A stretch of 33,279 nt of DNA from Nonomuraea sp. SBT364 (GCF_001083785.1 NZ_LAVL01000091.1:1-33279), one strand, 5' to 3'; counted from the first letter of the stretch, positions 1 to 9,403 are shown. Made by a program: numbers and translations. The notes: generated by a model not told the origin, from the sequence alone.

Positions 1-1953
1 GCGTTCGCCGCCCCCGGAGCGGCGAACGCCCCCGCTCGCGGCGACGGCCGCCCCAGCCGCACCAGAACGCCCCGCAGCGGCGACGCCCAGGGCAGCGAAG
101 GGCGCGGCGGCGCCGCCCGTGGCGAGGGACGCTCAGGCCGCGCCGGCGACGCGTCCTCCCCAGAGGGTGCGCCCGCGCCGGACGCCGCCCGCACCGGCCG
201 GGGTGAGGCGCCCCCGGAGCGGGGCGAGACGCCCCCCAGGAGGGGCAGGACGCCCTCCGGGCGGAGCGGAGCGGCATCCGGCAGGGGCGCAGGCTCGGGC
301 CGGGGCGACAGCTCAGGCAGGGGCGAGGCTTCAGGCGGAGGCGACAGCTCGGGAAGGGGCGGGACGCGGCCCGGACGGGGCAGGGCGCAGGCGGGACGGG
401 GCAAGGCCGGCGCGGCCGGGCCGCGGGCGGGCGCGATCTCCAGGATCGGGGACGGGCTGCGCCGGATCACCGGCCCCGGCCGCGAGACGGGACCTCAGTT
501 CGCCAAGCCGCTCAGCCTGGGCGGCGTGCTCGGCTGGACGGCGCTGTCGGCCATCGTGCCCGGCGCCGCCCACCTGCGCGCCGGCCGCCGCCGCACCGGC
601 CTCGTCCTGGTCTCCGTCTACGCGGTGCTGCTGCTCATCCTGCTCGGCGCCGGGCTGACGGCGATGCGGGACGCGACGCAGCTGACCTGGCTGGCGGAGT
701 GGCTGGTGACGGCGACGGTCGTCGTGGCGGTGGTCGCGCTGGCCTGGTTCGCGCTCATCGTCCACTCGTACATCACCCTGCGCCCCGGCAGGCTGAACCA
801 GCAGGGGCAGATCGTCTCCGGCATCCTGGTCGGCATCCTGTGCGTGGCGGTGATGGCGCCGTTCGGGGCGGGGGCGACCGCGCTGCAGGGACTCAACGGC
901 GCGATCGAGGGGATCTTCGTCGAGGAGCCCACCGGACCGTCGGCCCAGCCGATCAAGCAGGAAGACCCGTGGAACGGCAAGGACCGGGTCAACTTCCTGC
1001 TCATCGGCGGCGACGCGGCCGGCAACCGGACCGGCATGCGTACCGACAGCATGAACGTGGCCAGCATCCACATCCCGACGGGCAACACGGTGCTGTTCAG
1101 CCTGCCGCGCAACCTGCAGCACGTGCGGTTCCCCCCGTCGTCGCCGCTGCGCAAGGTGTTCCCCAACGGCTACATGGCGGAGCTGCCCGGCGGCGGCCTG
1201 CTCAACGAGGTCTGGCAGTACGCCAACGACCACCCGGAGCAGGCCGGCGGCAAGAACATGGGCCCGCGCGCGCTGATGGACGCGATCAGCTTCACGCTCG
1301 GGCTGAAGATCGACTACTACGCCCTGATGAACATGTACGGCTTCGCCGACCTGGTGGACGCGATCGGCGGGCTCAACATCCGGGTCGAGCAGGACGTGCC
1401 GTGGGGCGGCCACTACGGCACCGCCGGCACGATCAAGGCGGGCTACCGGAAGCTGACGGGCGAGCAGGCCCTCTGGTACGGGCGGTCCCGGGTGGGCAGT
1501 GACGACTTCTCCCGCATGAGCCGGCAGCGCTGCGTCATCGGCGCGTTCGCCCAGCAGGCCACCCCGTCCACGATCCTGTTCAACTTCACCAAGATCGCCG
1601 GGGCGGCCCGGCGCATGGCCCAGACGAACATCCCCAAGCCCCTCCTGACTCCGCTGCTGGACCTGGCGCTCAAGGTCAAGGACGGGAAGATCAGCAGCCT
1701 GCAGTTCGTGCCGCCGACGTACTGGCCAGGCAGCCCCGACTGGGCGAAGATCCGCAAGGCGACGGAGCGGGCGATCAAGGCGTCGATGCGCCCGCCTCGC
1801 CGCGCCCAGGCGGCGGACGTGGCCGCCTCGCCGGGAGCGCCGGTGATCTCCCCGACGCCGTCGCGCTCGGCCACGGCGAAGCCGACGCAGACGCCCACGC
1901 GCAACAGCCAGAAGGCGGACGCGGAGTCCCTCGAGGAGCTCTGCGGCTTCTAG
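1..1953 (+). CDS. LytR-CpsA-Psr (LCP) family cell-wall ligase, 5' end outside window
   Basis: LCP proteins sit in the membrane and transfer undecaprenyl-linked glycopolymers onto peptidoglycan. The frame is open from base 1 to the TAG at 1951-1953 (650 residues visible), and the only in-frame start codon before the conserved part is a GTG at 526. That GTG lies inside the continuous stretch LGGVLGWTALSAIVPGAAH, so the true start is probably left of the window. Residues 1 to about 165 are low complexity (Gly, Arg, Ser, Pro, Ala with repeated GRG units), probably disordered and cytoplasmic. Three hydrophobic segments follow at about 199-219, 235-258 and 272-290. The LCP domain begins near residue 330 (VNFLLIGGDAAG) and has the conserved R-TDSM and SLPRN motifs, then YGRSRVGSDDFSRMSRQR. 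The C-terminus is a Ser/Thr/Pro-rich tail ending in CGF. The family call is secure; the acceptor polymer is unknown. Confidence 0.88.
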   Translation, partial: AFAAPGAANAPARGDGRPSRTRTPRSGDAQGSEGRGGAARGEGRSGRAGDASSPEGAPAPDAARTGRGEAPPERGETPPRRGRTPSGRSGAASGRGAGSGRGDSSGRGEASGGGDSSGRGGTRPGRGRAQAGRGKAGAAGPRAGAISRIGDGLRRITGPGRETGPQFAKPLSLGGVLGWTALSAIVPGAAHLRAGRRRTGLVLVSVYAVLLLILLGAGLTAMRDATQLTWLAEWLVTATVVVAVVALAWFALIVHSYITLRPGRLNQQGQIVSGILVGILCVAVMAPFGAGATALQGLNGAIEGIFVEEPTGPSAQPIKQEDPWNGKDRVNFLLIGGDAAGNRTGMRTDSMNVASIHIPTGNTVLFSLPRNLQHVRFPPSSPLRKVFPNGYMAELPGGGLLNEVWQYANDHPEQAGGKNMGPRALMDAISFTLGLKIDYYALMNMYGFADLVDAIGGLNIRVEQDVPWGGHYGTAGTIKAGYRKLTGEQALWYGRSRVGSDDFSRMSRQRCVIGAFAQQATPSTILFNFTKIAGAARRMAQTNIPKPLLTPLLDLALKVKDGKISSLQFVPPTYWPGSPDWAKIRKATERAIKASMRPPRRAQAADVAASPGAPVISPTPSRSATAKPTQTPTRNSQKADAESLEELCGF

Positions 1954-2000
1954 ACGACCAGCCCGCCGCCCCGGCCGGTCGGGTCCGGCGAGCCGACGGG

Positions 2001-3272
2001 TCAGGGGCCGATCGGGGCGATCCCGTCGTAGGTGACGGGCAGTTCCAGCGGTCCGCGGAGGGTGAGGCTGGCGCGCCAGCGCAGTTCGTCCGGGGGCACC
2101 GCGAGGGCGAGGCCGCGCAGGCGGGTGAGCGCGCCGAGGGCCTCGCGGCCGACGACGCGCGCCAGCCCGGCGCCCAGGCAGTAGTGCGGGCCGTGCCCGA
2201 AGCTGAGGTGCGCGTTGTCCTCCCGGCCGAGGTCGGGCATGTCGGGGCCGGGGAAGCGGGCCGGGTCGCGGTTGGCGGCGGCGATGGCCACCAGCACGGG
2301 CTGCCCGGTCTCGAACCGCGTCCCGCCGATCTCGACGGGCTCGGTGGCGAAGCGCCAGGTGGAAAGCTCGACGGGACTGTCGTGCCGCAGCAACTCCTCC
2401 AGCGCCACGTCCAGGACGCGGTCGCGCTCCTCCCGCGACGTCCCCTCGGCAGGCGGCCCTCCGGGCAGGCCCGGGGCGGGATCGCGGAGCAGGGTGTGGA
2501 CGGCCAGGCCGATGAGGCCGACGGTGGTCTCGTAGCCGGCCACGAGCAGCAGGAAGACCGCCGACAGCAGCTCGGCCTCCGTGAGCCGCCCCTGCTCCCC
2601 CGCGGCCCCCACGAGGGCACTCACGACGTCGTCCGCGGGATCGGCGGCGGGATCGGCCGCGGGATCGGCGGCGGGCTCGGGCGCGGGGGCGGGGGCGGGG
2701 GGCTTGGTGGCCAGGAGGGCGGTGACGTACGCGGTCAGGTGCTCCAGGGCCTCAGGGCGGGCGGCCGGGTCGCCCTGGCTGGAGACCACGGCGTCGGTCC
2801 AGCGGCCGAAGTCGCCGCGGTCGGCCGGCGGGATGCCGAGGACGTCGCACAGGGCCGCGAGCTGCAGCGGCGCGGCGAAGTCGGCGATGAGGCCGGCGGG
2901 CCGCCGGTCGATCAGGGCGTGGGCCAGCGCCCGCACCCGGGGCCGCATCGCCTCCAGCCGCCTCGGCGTGAAAAATCCGGACATCAGCCGCCGGACCCGC
3001 GTGTGCTCGGGCGGGTCCATCGTGAGCAGGTGCGTCCCCAGCCCTGACCGGTCCTCCAGCGGACGGCCCCGCCCGGCGGCCTGCCAGTCGGGCGGGGCGT
3101 TGCGCGGGTCCTTGCTGAGCCGGGGGTCGGCGAGCGCCGCGCGGGCGTCGCCGTAGCGGGTGACGACCCAGCCGTACAGACCGCTGCGGAAGCGCACGTG
3201 GTGCGCGCCGCCCGCCTCGCGCAGCCGCGCGTAGGCGGGGTAGGGGTCGGCGAGGGGCGTGTGCTCCAGCAT
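2001..3272 (-). CDS. Cytochrome P450 (bacterial class I type)
   Basis: A soluble haem monooxygenase of 423 residues, the usual length for actinomycete P450s. Visible motifs are the I-helix oxygen-binding AGYETT (residues 245-250), the K-helix ExxR (E293-R296) and the haem-ligand loop FGHGPHYCLG with Cys365 as axial thiolate. The ATG at 3272 has a GGGAG ribosome-binding site about 8 bases upstream. Residues 190-214, before the I helix, form an unusual Pro/Ala insert with repeated AADP, matching a 12-base tandem repeat in the DNA near 2637-2675. No ferredoxin or ferredoxin reductase gene is adjacent, so redox partners must be encoded elsewhere. The substrate cannot be inferred. It converges on the LCP gene with a 47-base gap. 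Confidence 0.93.
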   Translation of the reverse strand: MLEHTPLADPYPAYARLREAGGAHHVRFRSGLYGWVVTRYGDARAALADPRLSKDPRNAPPDWQAAGRGRPLEDRSGLGTHLLTMDPPEHTRVRRLMSGFFTPRRLEAMRPRVRALAHALIDRRPAGLIADFAAPLQLAALCDVLGIPPADRGDFGRWTDAVVSSQGDPAARPEALEHLTAYVTALLATKPPAPAPAPEPAADPAADPAADPADDVVSALVGAAGEQGRLTEAELLSAVFLLLVAGYETTVGLIGLAVHTLLRDPAPGLPGGPPAEGTSREERDRVLDVALEELLRHDSPVELSTWRFATEPVEIGGTRFETGQPVLVAIAAANRDPARFPGPDMPDLGREDNAHLSFGHGPHYCLGAGLARVVGREALGALTRLRGLALAVPPDELRWRASLTLRGPLELPVTYDGIAPIGP

Positions 3273-3331
3273 GTGCGGCTCCCGCTGCGGTCGGAGACGT
3301 GCCTTCCCACTTCTACACCGCGACAGCCGGA

Positions 3332-3357
3332 AGCGGCCGCGCGTTCGCGCGGCCGCT
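3332..3357 (-). terminator. Hairpin terminator downstream of the GH25 lysozyme
   Basis: A perfect 11-base-pair inverted repeat (3332-3342 with 3347-3357) around the four-base loop GTTC. It starts 35 bases past the lysozyme stop codon and precedes the P450 start, so it probably separates the two transcripts. No long T-run follows, as is usual for actinomycete terminators. Confidence 0.7.
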
Positions 3358-3392
3358 CCTGGACGGCGGGGTCGTACGCGCCCCGCCCGTGA

Positions 3393-4085
3393 TCACTTCG
3401 CCGGGCGGCCCAGGGCGCGCAGCTGGTCGACGCTCAGCGCCGAGACGTTCTGGTCCACCGGGTCGTCGGAGTACTGGTGGATGGCCCAGGACTTCCAGTC
3501 GGCGGGCGGGGTGACGGTGCCCTTGGCCTTGCCGTAGTTGGCGACCCAGAGCGGGTACTCGCCCAGGCCGGCGCCGTGCTCCTCGGCGAAGGACTGGCTG
3601 CTGTAGAACAGCGGCGTGACGCCGGTCTTGGCCTTCACGTGCGCCAGCCACTTCTTGGCCCAGGCGTTGACGTGCGCGGACGGCATGTCGTCGGTGACCT
3701 CGAGGTCGAGCGCGAGCAGGTCGCCGGTCTTGGCGGGCTGGCTGTCGACCGCCGCGAGGAAGAAGTCCGCCTCGGCGATCGGGTCGTTGGCGGGATGCCC
3801 GAAGTGGTAGGCGCCGCGGACAAGCTTGTTCTTGTCCATTTCCTTCCAGTGGCGGGCGAACGTCGGGTCCTTGAAGTCGACGCCCTCGGTCGCCTTCACG
3901 ATGCCGAAATCGGCGCCGCTGGCGGCCCAGTCGTGCGCGGGCTGGTAGTTCGAGACGTCCTGGCCGTACGGAAGGTCGGCGGGGACGGCCTGGGCGGGGC
4001 CGGCGATGCCCACGGCCGTCACGGCGGTGGCCATGGCCAGCAGCGCGCTGTTGCGGAACCTGCGCAGGTTGCTGGTGATGGTCAT
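3393..4085 (-). CDS. Secreted GH25 family lysozyme (N-acetylmuramidase)
   Basis: This enzyme is predicted to cleave the beta-1,4 bond between N-acetylmuramic acid and N-acetylglucosamine in peptidoglycan outside the cell. The ATG at 4085 is chosen over an in-frame ATG at 4130 because AGGAGGAA lies just upstream of it. The 230-residue product starts with a signal peptide (basic NLRRFR, hydrophobic core, AQA cleavage site at about residue 33). GH25 features follow: D43 in GQDVSNYQ, the KATEG strand, and the acidic pair D127/E129 in ALDLEV. A late WVANYGKAKG segment also matches the family. The protein is a single catalytic domain with no visible wall-binding repeats. It is transcribed alone, with a strong hairpin after it. 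Confidence 0.93.
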   Translation of the reverse strand: MTITSNLRRFRNSALLAMATAVTAVGIAGPAQAVPADLPYGQDVSNYQPAHDWAASGADFGIVKATEGVDFKDPTFARHWKEMDKNKLVRGAYHFGHPANDPIAEADFFLAAVDSQPAKTGDLLALDLEVTDDMPSAHVNAWAKKWLAHVKAKTGVTPLFYSSQSFAEEHGAGLGEYPLWVANYGKAKGTVTPPADWKSWAIHQYSDDPVDQNVSALSVDQLRALGRPAK

Positions 4086-4322
4086 GCGGTATTCCTCCTG
4101 GATGTGGACAGCATGCGGCCGCGCGGACACGCGGAGCTACTGCGGGACACCTCGTCGGGGCACACGGGCCACTGCGGAAGAGGAGGTGCTGGATGATCGA
4201 GCCGCCGGGGTCGCTCGGTCACCGGGGACATCGCCGCACGGAGCCGGACTCATAGGCGCTCAGGTATGTACAACCCCGAGGCTACCCCAAACATTCCCAA
4301 AAGCCCAGGTCAAGCCATAAGT
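4086..4322 (-). promoter_or_regulatory. Lysozyme leader and promoter region, no gene seen
   Basis: The gap between the lysozyme start and the end of the membrane aminopropyltransferase-like gene. It holds the lysozyme AGGAGGAA ribosome-binding site and, farther up on the minus strand, a TTGACC that could serve as a -35 element, though I see no convincing -10 at the right distance. Because actinomycete lytic enzymes are often under a cyclic di-AMP (ydaO) riboswitch, I looked for that motif and did not recognise it. The part nearest 4260-4320 is less GC-rich than the genes, consistent with regulatory DNA. Confidence 0.3.
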
Positions 4323-4341
4323 GGCCCGGCAAACCCGGGCC
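4323..4341 (-). terminator. Hairpin terminator after the membrane aminopropyltransferase-like gene
   Basis: A perfect 7-base-pair stem (GGCCCGG / CCGGGCC) with a CAAAC loop on the plus strand, starting about 10 bases past the stop codon of the minus-strand gene. Read on the minus strand, the sequence after the stem is AT-richer and includes short T-runs. Confidence 0.55.
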
Positions 4342-4351
4342 CGCGGGGGAT

Positions 4352-6388
4352 TCAGGCGAGTGCCCGGCGGGGCAACAACGCGAACGCGCCGAGGTAAAGG
4401 ACGGCGGCCACGATGAGCAGCCCTTGATAACCGATGATCAGCGCGAGGTATTCCAGGCAGCCGCCGACCATGGCGCCCAGGAGGTTGGCGCCGAAGGAGG
4501 TGGTGGCGTCGGCCGAGTCGGCGAACCGCTTGGCGAACACCACGTTGGCCGCGAAGATCGGCAGGAACGCCACCGTCACCGCGACCAGGGCACGCAACGG
4601 CAGCGGCAGCGACAGCAGCCACTGGTTGGGCACGAGCCAGGCGAGCACCAGGCCGCCGAGCAGCACCGCGTACATGACGGGCAGCGGCGGGGTGCGGAAG
4701 CGGCGGGTCACCTCGACGGCGGCGAGCACGGCGACGAGCACACCGGCGAACACGATGGCGTTGACCACCCAGGTGGTGCCGAACAGCAGCGCGAACCCGG
4801 TCACGCTCTTGGTCTCCAGCAGCAGGAACGCCACGCCGAGCAGGAACAGGTCGGCGTACGGGCGCATCCGGCGGTAGGGGCCGGCCACGAGGCGGACGGC
4901 GAGCAGGCTGACGATGAGGATCAGGCCGAGCGTGATGATGTAGATCGGCGGGATCGTGCGGTCCTTCAGGTAGAGGAAGGGCCGGTCGTCGTCGGCGGGC
5001 GGCGGGCTGGTGGCGGCGGCGCCGGGCCATTCGGCGGCGCAGCGCTGGGCGGCCGGGGTTTCGCCCGCGGTGATGACGGCCTGCTGGCCGCGGATGCTGA
5101 CCACGTCGACGCACGGTTTGTGGCCGAAGGCGCTCTGCACGGTGGCGGCGAGCCGGTCGACCAGCCAGGTCTCGCGGTAGAAGTTGTACATGGAGAAGGC
5201 GCCGCCGGGCTTGAGGTGCTCGCGGGCGGCCCGCATGGCCTCCTCGGTGAACAGGTAGCTCTCCAGCCGCAGCGAGCTGGCTCCCGACACCAGCGTGAGC
5301 GAGTCGGGCAGGGCGAACAGGATGAGGTCGTACTTCTTGCCGGTGTGCTCCAGGAAGGCGCGCCCGTCGGTGATGTGGGTGGTCACGCGCGGGTCGGCGT
5401 AGGGGCGGTCGGGGTGCACGGAGCCGCCGAGCTCGCGCAGCTTGGGGTCGATCTCGACGGCGTCGACGTGGCGGGCGCCCTTGGACAGCGCGATCGCGAC
5501 GTCGGTGCCGCTGCCGGCGCCGACGATGAGCACGTCGGCGGGCGCGGCGACGGCCCGCTCGTACGGCAGCCCGTACTGGCCCTCCCACTGCAGCCGGGCG
5601 GCGGCCGGGGCGGCCAGCTGGTGCGGGATGCCGTTGACGGCGATGTCGGTCACGGGGACGCCGAGCATCTGCATCGCCCTGGTGGTGACCTTGTAGTAGG
5701 GCGACCAGATGGCGCCGGCGGTGAGCGTCTCGCCGAGCAGCAGGCCCACGACGGCCAGCGACGGGACGACGACGAGCGCCGCGTAGGGCAGGCGCGGGCG
5801 CGGCACGAGCAGGATCGCGTAGGCGATGGCGGCGATCAGCCCCCAGAACACCGGCGGCGCGCTGAGGAACGACAGCGCGGTGAAGGCGGCGATGCCGGTG
5901 AGGCTGCCGATCAGGTCGTAGCGGTAGGCCTCCAGCCGGGGCAGCTCGGGGAAGCAGCGGCCGACCAGCTCGGCGGGGCCCATGAGGATCGCGGCGGCGG
6001 CGCAGAAGATCACCGGCAGGATCACCCAGGCGGGCGGGCCGGTGGTGCCGAGGCTGGTCCAGTAGAGGACGCCCTCGGTCTGCCGGTCGACGGTGACGGG
6101 GAAGGTCAGGACGACGAGCACGAGGCCGAACAGCACGACCGGCGAGTAGTAGGGCTGGCGGCGGGACCTGCCGACGCGCAGGAACCCCAGGCCGATGCCG
6201 AGGAACGAGCCGAGCAGCACGAAGTTGGTGAAGTAGCTCAGGTGGACGATGTTGGAGCCGGTCCACCGGATCAGGGCGAGCTCCAGGAAGAGCATGAAGG
6301 CGCTGGCGAGGATGAGCCTCGGTCGCACCGCCAGCCAGTGGCCGTTGGTGCCGCCGCCGTCGACCGCCTTCTGCGCCTGGAGCGTCAT
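4352..6388 (-). CDS. Polytopic membrane protein with spermidine-synthase-like domain
   Basis: A 678-residue protein with hydrophobic segments on both sides of a soluble Rossmann methyltransferase/aminopropyltransferase-type domain. About six or seven membrane segments precede residue 220. The nucleotide-binding loop VLIVGAGSGTDVA is near residues 284-298, followed by the acidic VDAVEIDP and the DGRAFL and YDLILF strands. At least six more segments follow, ending with the NLLGAMVGGCLEYLALIIGY stretch typical of membrane spermine/spermidine-synthase-domain proteins. The start ATG at 6388 has GGTGAG upstream. The family is widespread but its substrate is generally unknown, so polyamine synthesis should not be assumed. 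It is divergent from the subtilisin-like gene. Confidence 0.8.
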   Translation of the reverse strand: MTLQAQKAVDGGGTNGHWLAVRPRLILASAFMLFLELALIRWTGSNIVHLSYFTNFVLLGSFLGIGLGFLRVGRSRRQPYYSPVVLFGLVLVVLTFPVTVDRQTEGVLYWTSLGTTGPPAWVILPVIFCAAAAILMGPAELVGRCFPELPRLEAYRYDLIGSLTGIAAFTALSFLSAPPVFWGLIAAIAYAILLVPRPRLPYAALVVVPSLAVVGLLLGETLTAGAIWSPYYKVTTRAMQMLGVPVTDIAVNGIPHQLAAPAAARLQWEGQYGLPYERAVAAPADVLIVGAGSGTDVAIALSKGARHVDAVEIDPKLRELGGSVHPDRPYADPRVTTHITDGRAFLEHTGKKYDLILFALPDSLTLVSGASSLRLESYLFTEEAMRAAREHLKPGGAFSMYNFYRETWLVDRLAATVQSAFGHKPCVDVVSIRGQQAVITAGETPAAQRCAAEWPGAAATSPPPADDDRPFLYLKDRTIPPIYIITLGLILIVSLLAVRLVAGPYRRMRPYADLFLLGVAFLLLETKSVTGFALLFGTTWVVNAIVFAGVLVAVLAAVEVTRRFRTPPLPVMYAVLLGGLVLAWLVPNQWLLSLPLPLRALVAVTVAFLPIFAANVVFAKRFADSADATTSFGANLLGAMVGGCLEYLALIIGYQGLLIVAAVLYLGAFALLPRRALA

Positions 6389-6459
6389 GCTGACTCACCG
6401 TAGTGAACGAACGCCCCGGGCGGAAGTCTGAAAAGCCGAGAACAATCTTCGTGCGCTTC

Positions 6460-6488
6460 GCGGTATTTACGGCGTTTTAGCAGGTCAA
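6460..6488 (-). promoter_or_regulatory. Candidate promoter for the membrane aminopropyltransferase-like gene
   Basis: On the minus strand, TTGACC (6488-6483) is separated by 17 bases from TACCGC (6465-6460). This would give a leader of about 65 bases before the ATG at 6388. The -35 match is good and the -10 is imperfect at its last base. Confidence 0.35.
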
Positions 6489-6552
6489 GTCACACTGGAC
6501 GTGGCCGGACGGATGCAGGAATCTTGGGAGGTTCGCTTCCTCCGACCCCCCG

Positions 6553-7923
6553 GTGGTGACTCCCGTGCGCGTCCTGATACAGCTCCGTCCCTCACCCGAT
6601 CTGGTCGCGGCCGTAGCCGACCCCGGCAGGCGCGCCACCACCGCCGACGTCGCCGACGGCCTGCCCGGGGTCGAGCTCGACGCCGCCTTCACCCCCGTGG
6701 CCCTGCCCCGGCCGGTGCCGGCCACGGGCGGCGACCCGCTCTCGCTCAACCAGCCGCTGCGCTTCTCCCTGGCCGCCGAGGACGCCTCGGTGCTCGTGCG
6801 CGGCACGATCTCGGACGACGAGCCGGCGACGCGGGTGGCGCTGCTGCCGACGCTGCGGCCCGACGTGGTCGGGGTGTTCGCCGACCCGGTCATCGAGTCC
6901 TCGCTCACCTGCGGCGGCGACGGCCCGGTCGGCACCTGGCACGACGTGGAGCGGCTGCTCAACGTGCCGGGACTGCACGCCGAGGGTCTCGACGGGTCGG
7001 GCGTGGCCGTGGCCGTGCTCGACACGGGCGTCAACGCCGCGCACGTGACCAGGCGGTGCGGCCGTCCCGTCACGCTCGACGCCGCGCGGAGCTGGCGCCC
7101 GGCCGGGGTGACCGCCCGGCCCGGCGAGTCCGAGGTCGACCACGGCACCATGTGCGCGTTCGACGCGCTCATCGGGGCGCCGCAGGCGTGCCTGCTCGAC
7201 ATCCCGCTGCTGCGCTCCACCCGGCCGGGCGGCTCGGCGCTCGACGGGCTGCTGTCGGACGCGGTGGCGGCCTTCGCGCACCTGCGCACGGTGCTCGACG
7301 CGCAGCCCGCCGGGTCCAGGGCGCTGGTGGTGAACAACTCGTGGGGATCGTTCTCCCCCGAGTGGGACTTCCCGGTGGGACATCCGGGCAACTACTCCGA
7401 CAACGGGGCGCACCCGTTCAACCTGATGGTGGCGAGTCTCGACGCGGCGGGCGCCGGCGTGCTGTTCGCGGCGGGCAACTGCGGGCGCGAGTGCGCCGAC
7501 GGGCGGTGCGCCTACCCGGAGCGGCCCATCGCGGGCGGCAACTCGCACCCGAAGGCGCTGTCGGTCGGCGGCGTCGACGTCAACGGCGCGCGGGTGGGCT
7601 ACTCCTCGCAGGGGCCGGGGCGGCTGACCGCGCGCAAGCCGGACGTGTGCGCCTACACGCACTTCGCCGGCTCGGGCGCGTTCGGCGACGACAGCCCCGA
7701 CACGGGCACGTCGGCGGCGGCGCCGGTGGCTGCCGGGCTGGTCGCGGCCGTCCGCACCCTCTGGCCGGCCTCCCGGCTGTCGCCGTCGCAGCTGCGCGCG
7801 CTGCTGCGGCGCACCGCCGAGGACCGCAGCGAGGTGGGCTTCGACTACGACTACGGCTACGGGATCGTCGACCCTGCGGGGATCATCGCCGCGCTCCGGC
7901 GCCGCTTCAGGAACGCGGCCTGA
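6553..7923 (+). CDS. S8 family (subtilisin-like) serine peptidase
   Basis: A 456-residue protease with the full catalytic set: Asp157 in AVLDTGV, His197 in DHGTMC, the oxyanion Asn309 in AAGNCG and the nucleophile Ser387 in GTSAAAP. About 140 residues precede the catalytic Asp and could act as a prodomain-like region, but I see no signal peptide or membrane segment, so cytoplasmic location or non-classical export is possible. Several Cys cluster around residue 310 (CGRECADGRC), which would suit disulfides or metal binding. The start is uncertain: GTG codons at 6553, 6556 and 6565 all lack a well-placed ribosome-binding site. The only good one (GGGAGG, 6526-6531) is too far upstream and can pair with CCTCC just after it. 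Confidence 0.9.
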   Translation: MVTPVRVLIQLRPSPDLVAAVADPGRRATTADVADGLPGVELDAAFTPVALPRPVPATGGDPLSLNQPLRFSLAAEDASVLVRGTISDDEPATRVALLPTLRPDVVGVFADPVIESSLTCGGDGPVGTWHDVERLLNVPGLHAEGLDGSGVAVAVLDTGVNAAHVTRRCGRPVTLDAARSWRPAGVTARPGESEVDHGTMCAFDALIGAPQACLLDIPLLRSTRPGGSALDGLLSDAVAAFAHLRTVLDAQPAGSRALVVNNSWGSFSPEWDFPVGHPGNYSDNGAHPFNLMVASLDAAGAGVLFAAGNCGRECADGRCAYPERPIAGGNSHPKALSVGGVDVNGARVGYSSQGPGRLTARKPDVCAYTHFAGSGAFGDDSPDTGTSAAAPVAAGLVAAVRTLWPASRLSPSQLRALLRRTAEDRSEVGFDYDYGYGIVDPAGIIAALRRRFRNAA

Positions 7924-7930
7924 TCCCCCG

Positions 7931-8652
7931 TCAGGCCGTCCGCTCGCCGAACACCCGGGTGCCCACCAGCAGGCCGATCGCGGCGAACGCGACCGCCACG
8001 GCCACCCCGGTGAGCACCGTGGCGCTCGCGTACCGGCCCGCGAACAGCTCGCGCAGGGCCTCCAGCACGTAGCGGAAGGGGCTGGCGTGCGACAGGGCGT
8101 CCAGCCAGCCCGGCGCCATCGACATGGGCAGGAACGAGCCCGACAGCAGCACGAGCGGGACCACCGCCGTGCTCATCACGGGCGCGAACAGGTGCTCGTT
8201 CATGGTGAGCGCGATCGCGTACGACAGCGCGGCCAGGCCGGTGCCGAGCACGACGACGAGCACGAGCCCCGCCGCCAGCCCGGCGAGCGGGGCGCGCATG
8301 CCGAAGGCGTAGCCTGCGGCGACCAGCAGCAGCGTCTGCAGGACGAGCGTGACCGCGTTGCTCAGCACCCGGCCGAGCAGCAGGGCGAGCCGGCTCGCCG
8401 GGGTGACGCGCAGCCGTTCCAGCACCCCCGACCGCTTCTCGAAGACCACGCCGAAGCCGGCCAGGCCCATGCTCATCAGCCCGAGCTGGACGATCAGTCC
8501 GGGGACGAGCGTCTCCCAGGTGCCGATCGTGGCGAACAGGGGCCCGAACAGCACGAGGAAGAGCAGCGGCTGGACGGCTCCGAACACCACGCCGGCCTTC
8601 TGCCGCATGCTCACGCGCAGGCTGTGGCGGAACAGGATCCACGTGTCGCGCA

Positions 8653-8653
<1 letters not shown>
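7931..8653 (-). CDS. ABC-2 type transporter permease
   Basis: A 240-residue integral membrane protein with about six hydrophobic segments, of the ABC-2 (daunorubicin-resistance DrrB-like) type. Segments include VVFGAVQPLLFLVLFGPLF, LIVQLGLMSMGLAGFGVVF and a pair near the C-terminus. The cytoplasmic EKRSGVLERLRVTPAS loop after the second segment is typical of the family. The ATG at 8653 overlaps the stop codon of the upstream ATPase gene by one base (TGATG), so the two are translationally coupled and form one exporter. It probably exports a drug or lipid-like compound; the substrate is unknown. It ends 7 bases from the convergent peptidase gene. Confidence 0.88.
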
Positions 8654-9393
<740 letters not shown>

Positions 9394-9403
9394 TTCATCG
9401 CCT

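Noticed and set aside
119..658. A 179-codon plus-strand frame at the left end
   Set aside because: Arg/Ala/Pro-rich product in a different frame from the LCP protein, which is open from base 1 and continues into conserved sequence.
1954..2000. Weak inverted repeat between the LCP and P450 stop codons
   Set aside because: Arms CGGTCGG and CCGACGG match imperfectly and are short; not convincing as a terminator.
4086..4262. Possible cyclic di-AMP (ydaO) riboswitch before the lysozyme
   Set aside because: Considered because such riboswitches precede actinomycete wall-lytic genes, but the conserved blocks I would expect are not recognisable here.
4424..6403. A 659-codon open frame on the plus strand
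   Set aside because: Antisense to the membrane aminopropyltransferase-like gene; composition is Asp/Gly/Glu/Gln-rich with no motif, a typical high-GC shadow.
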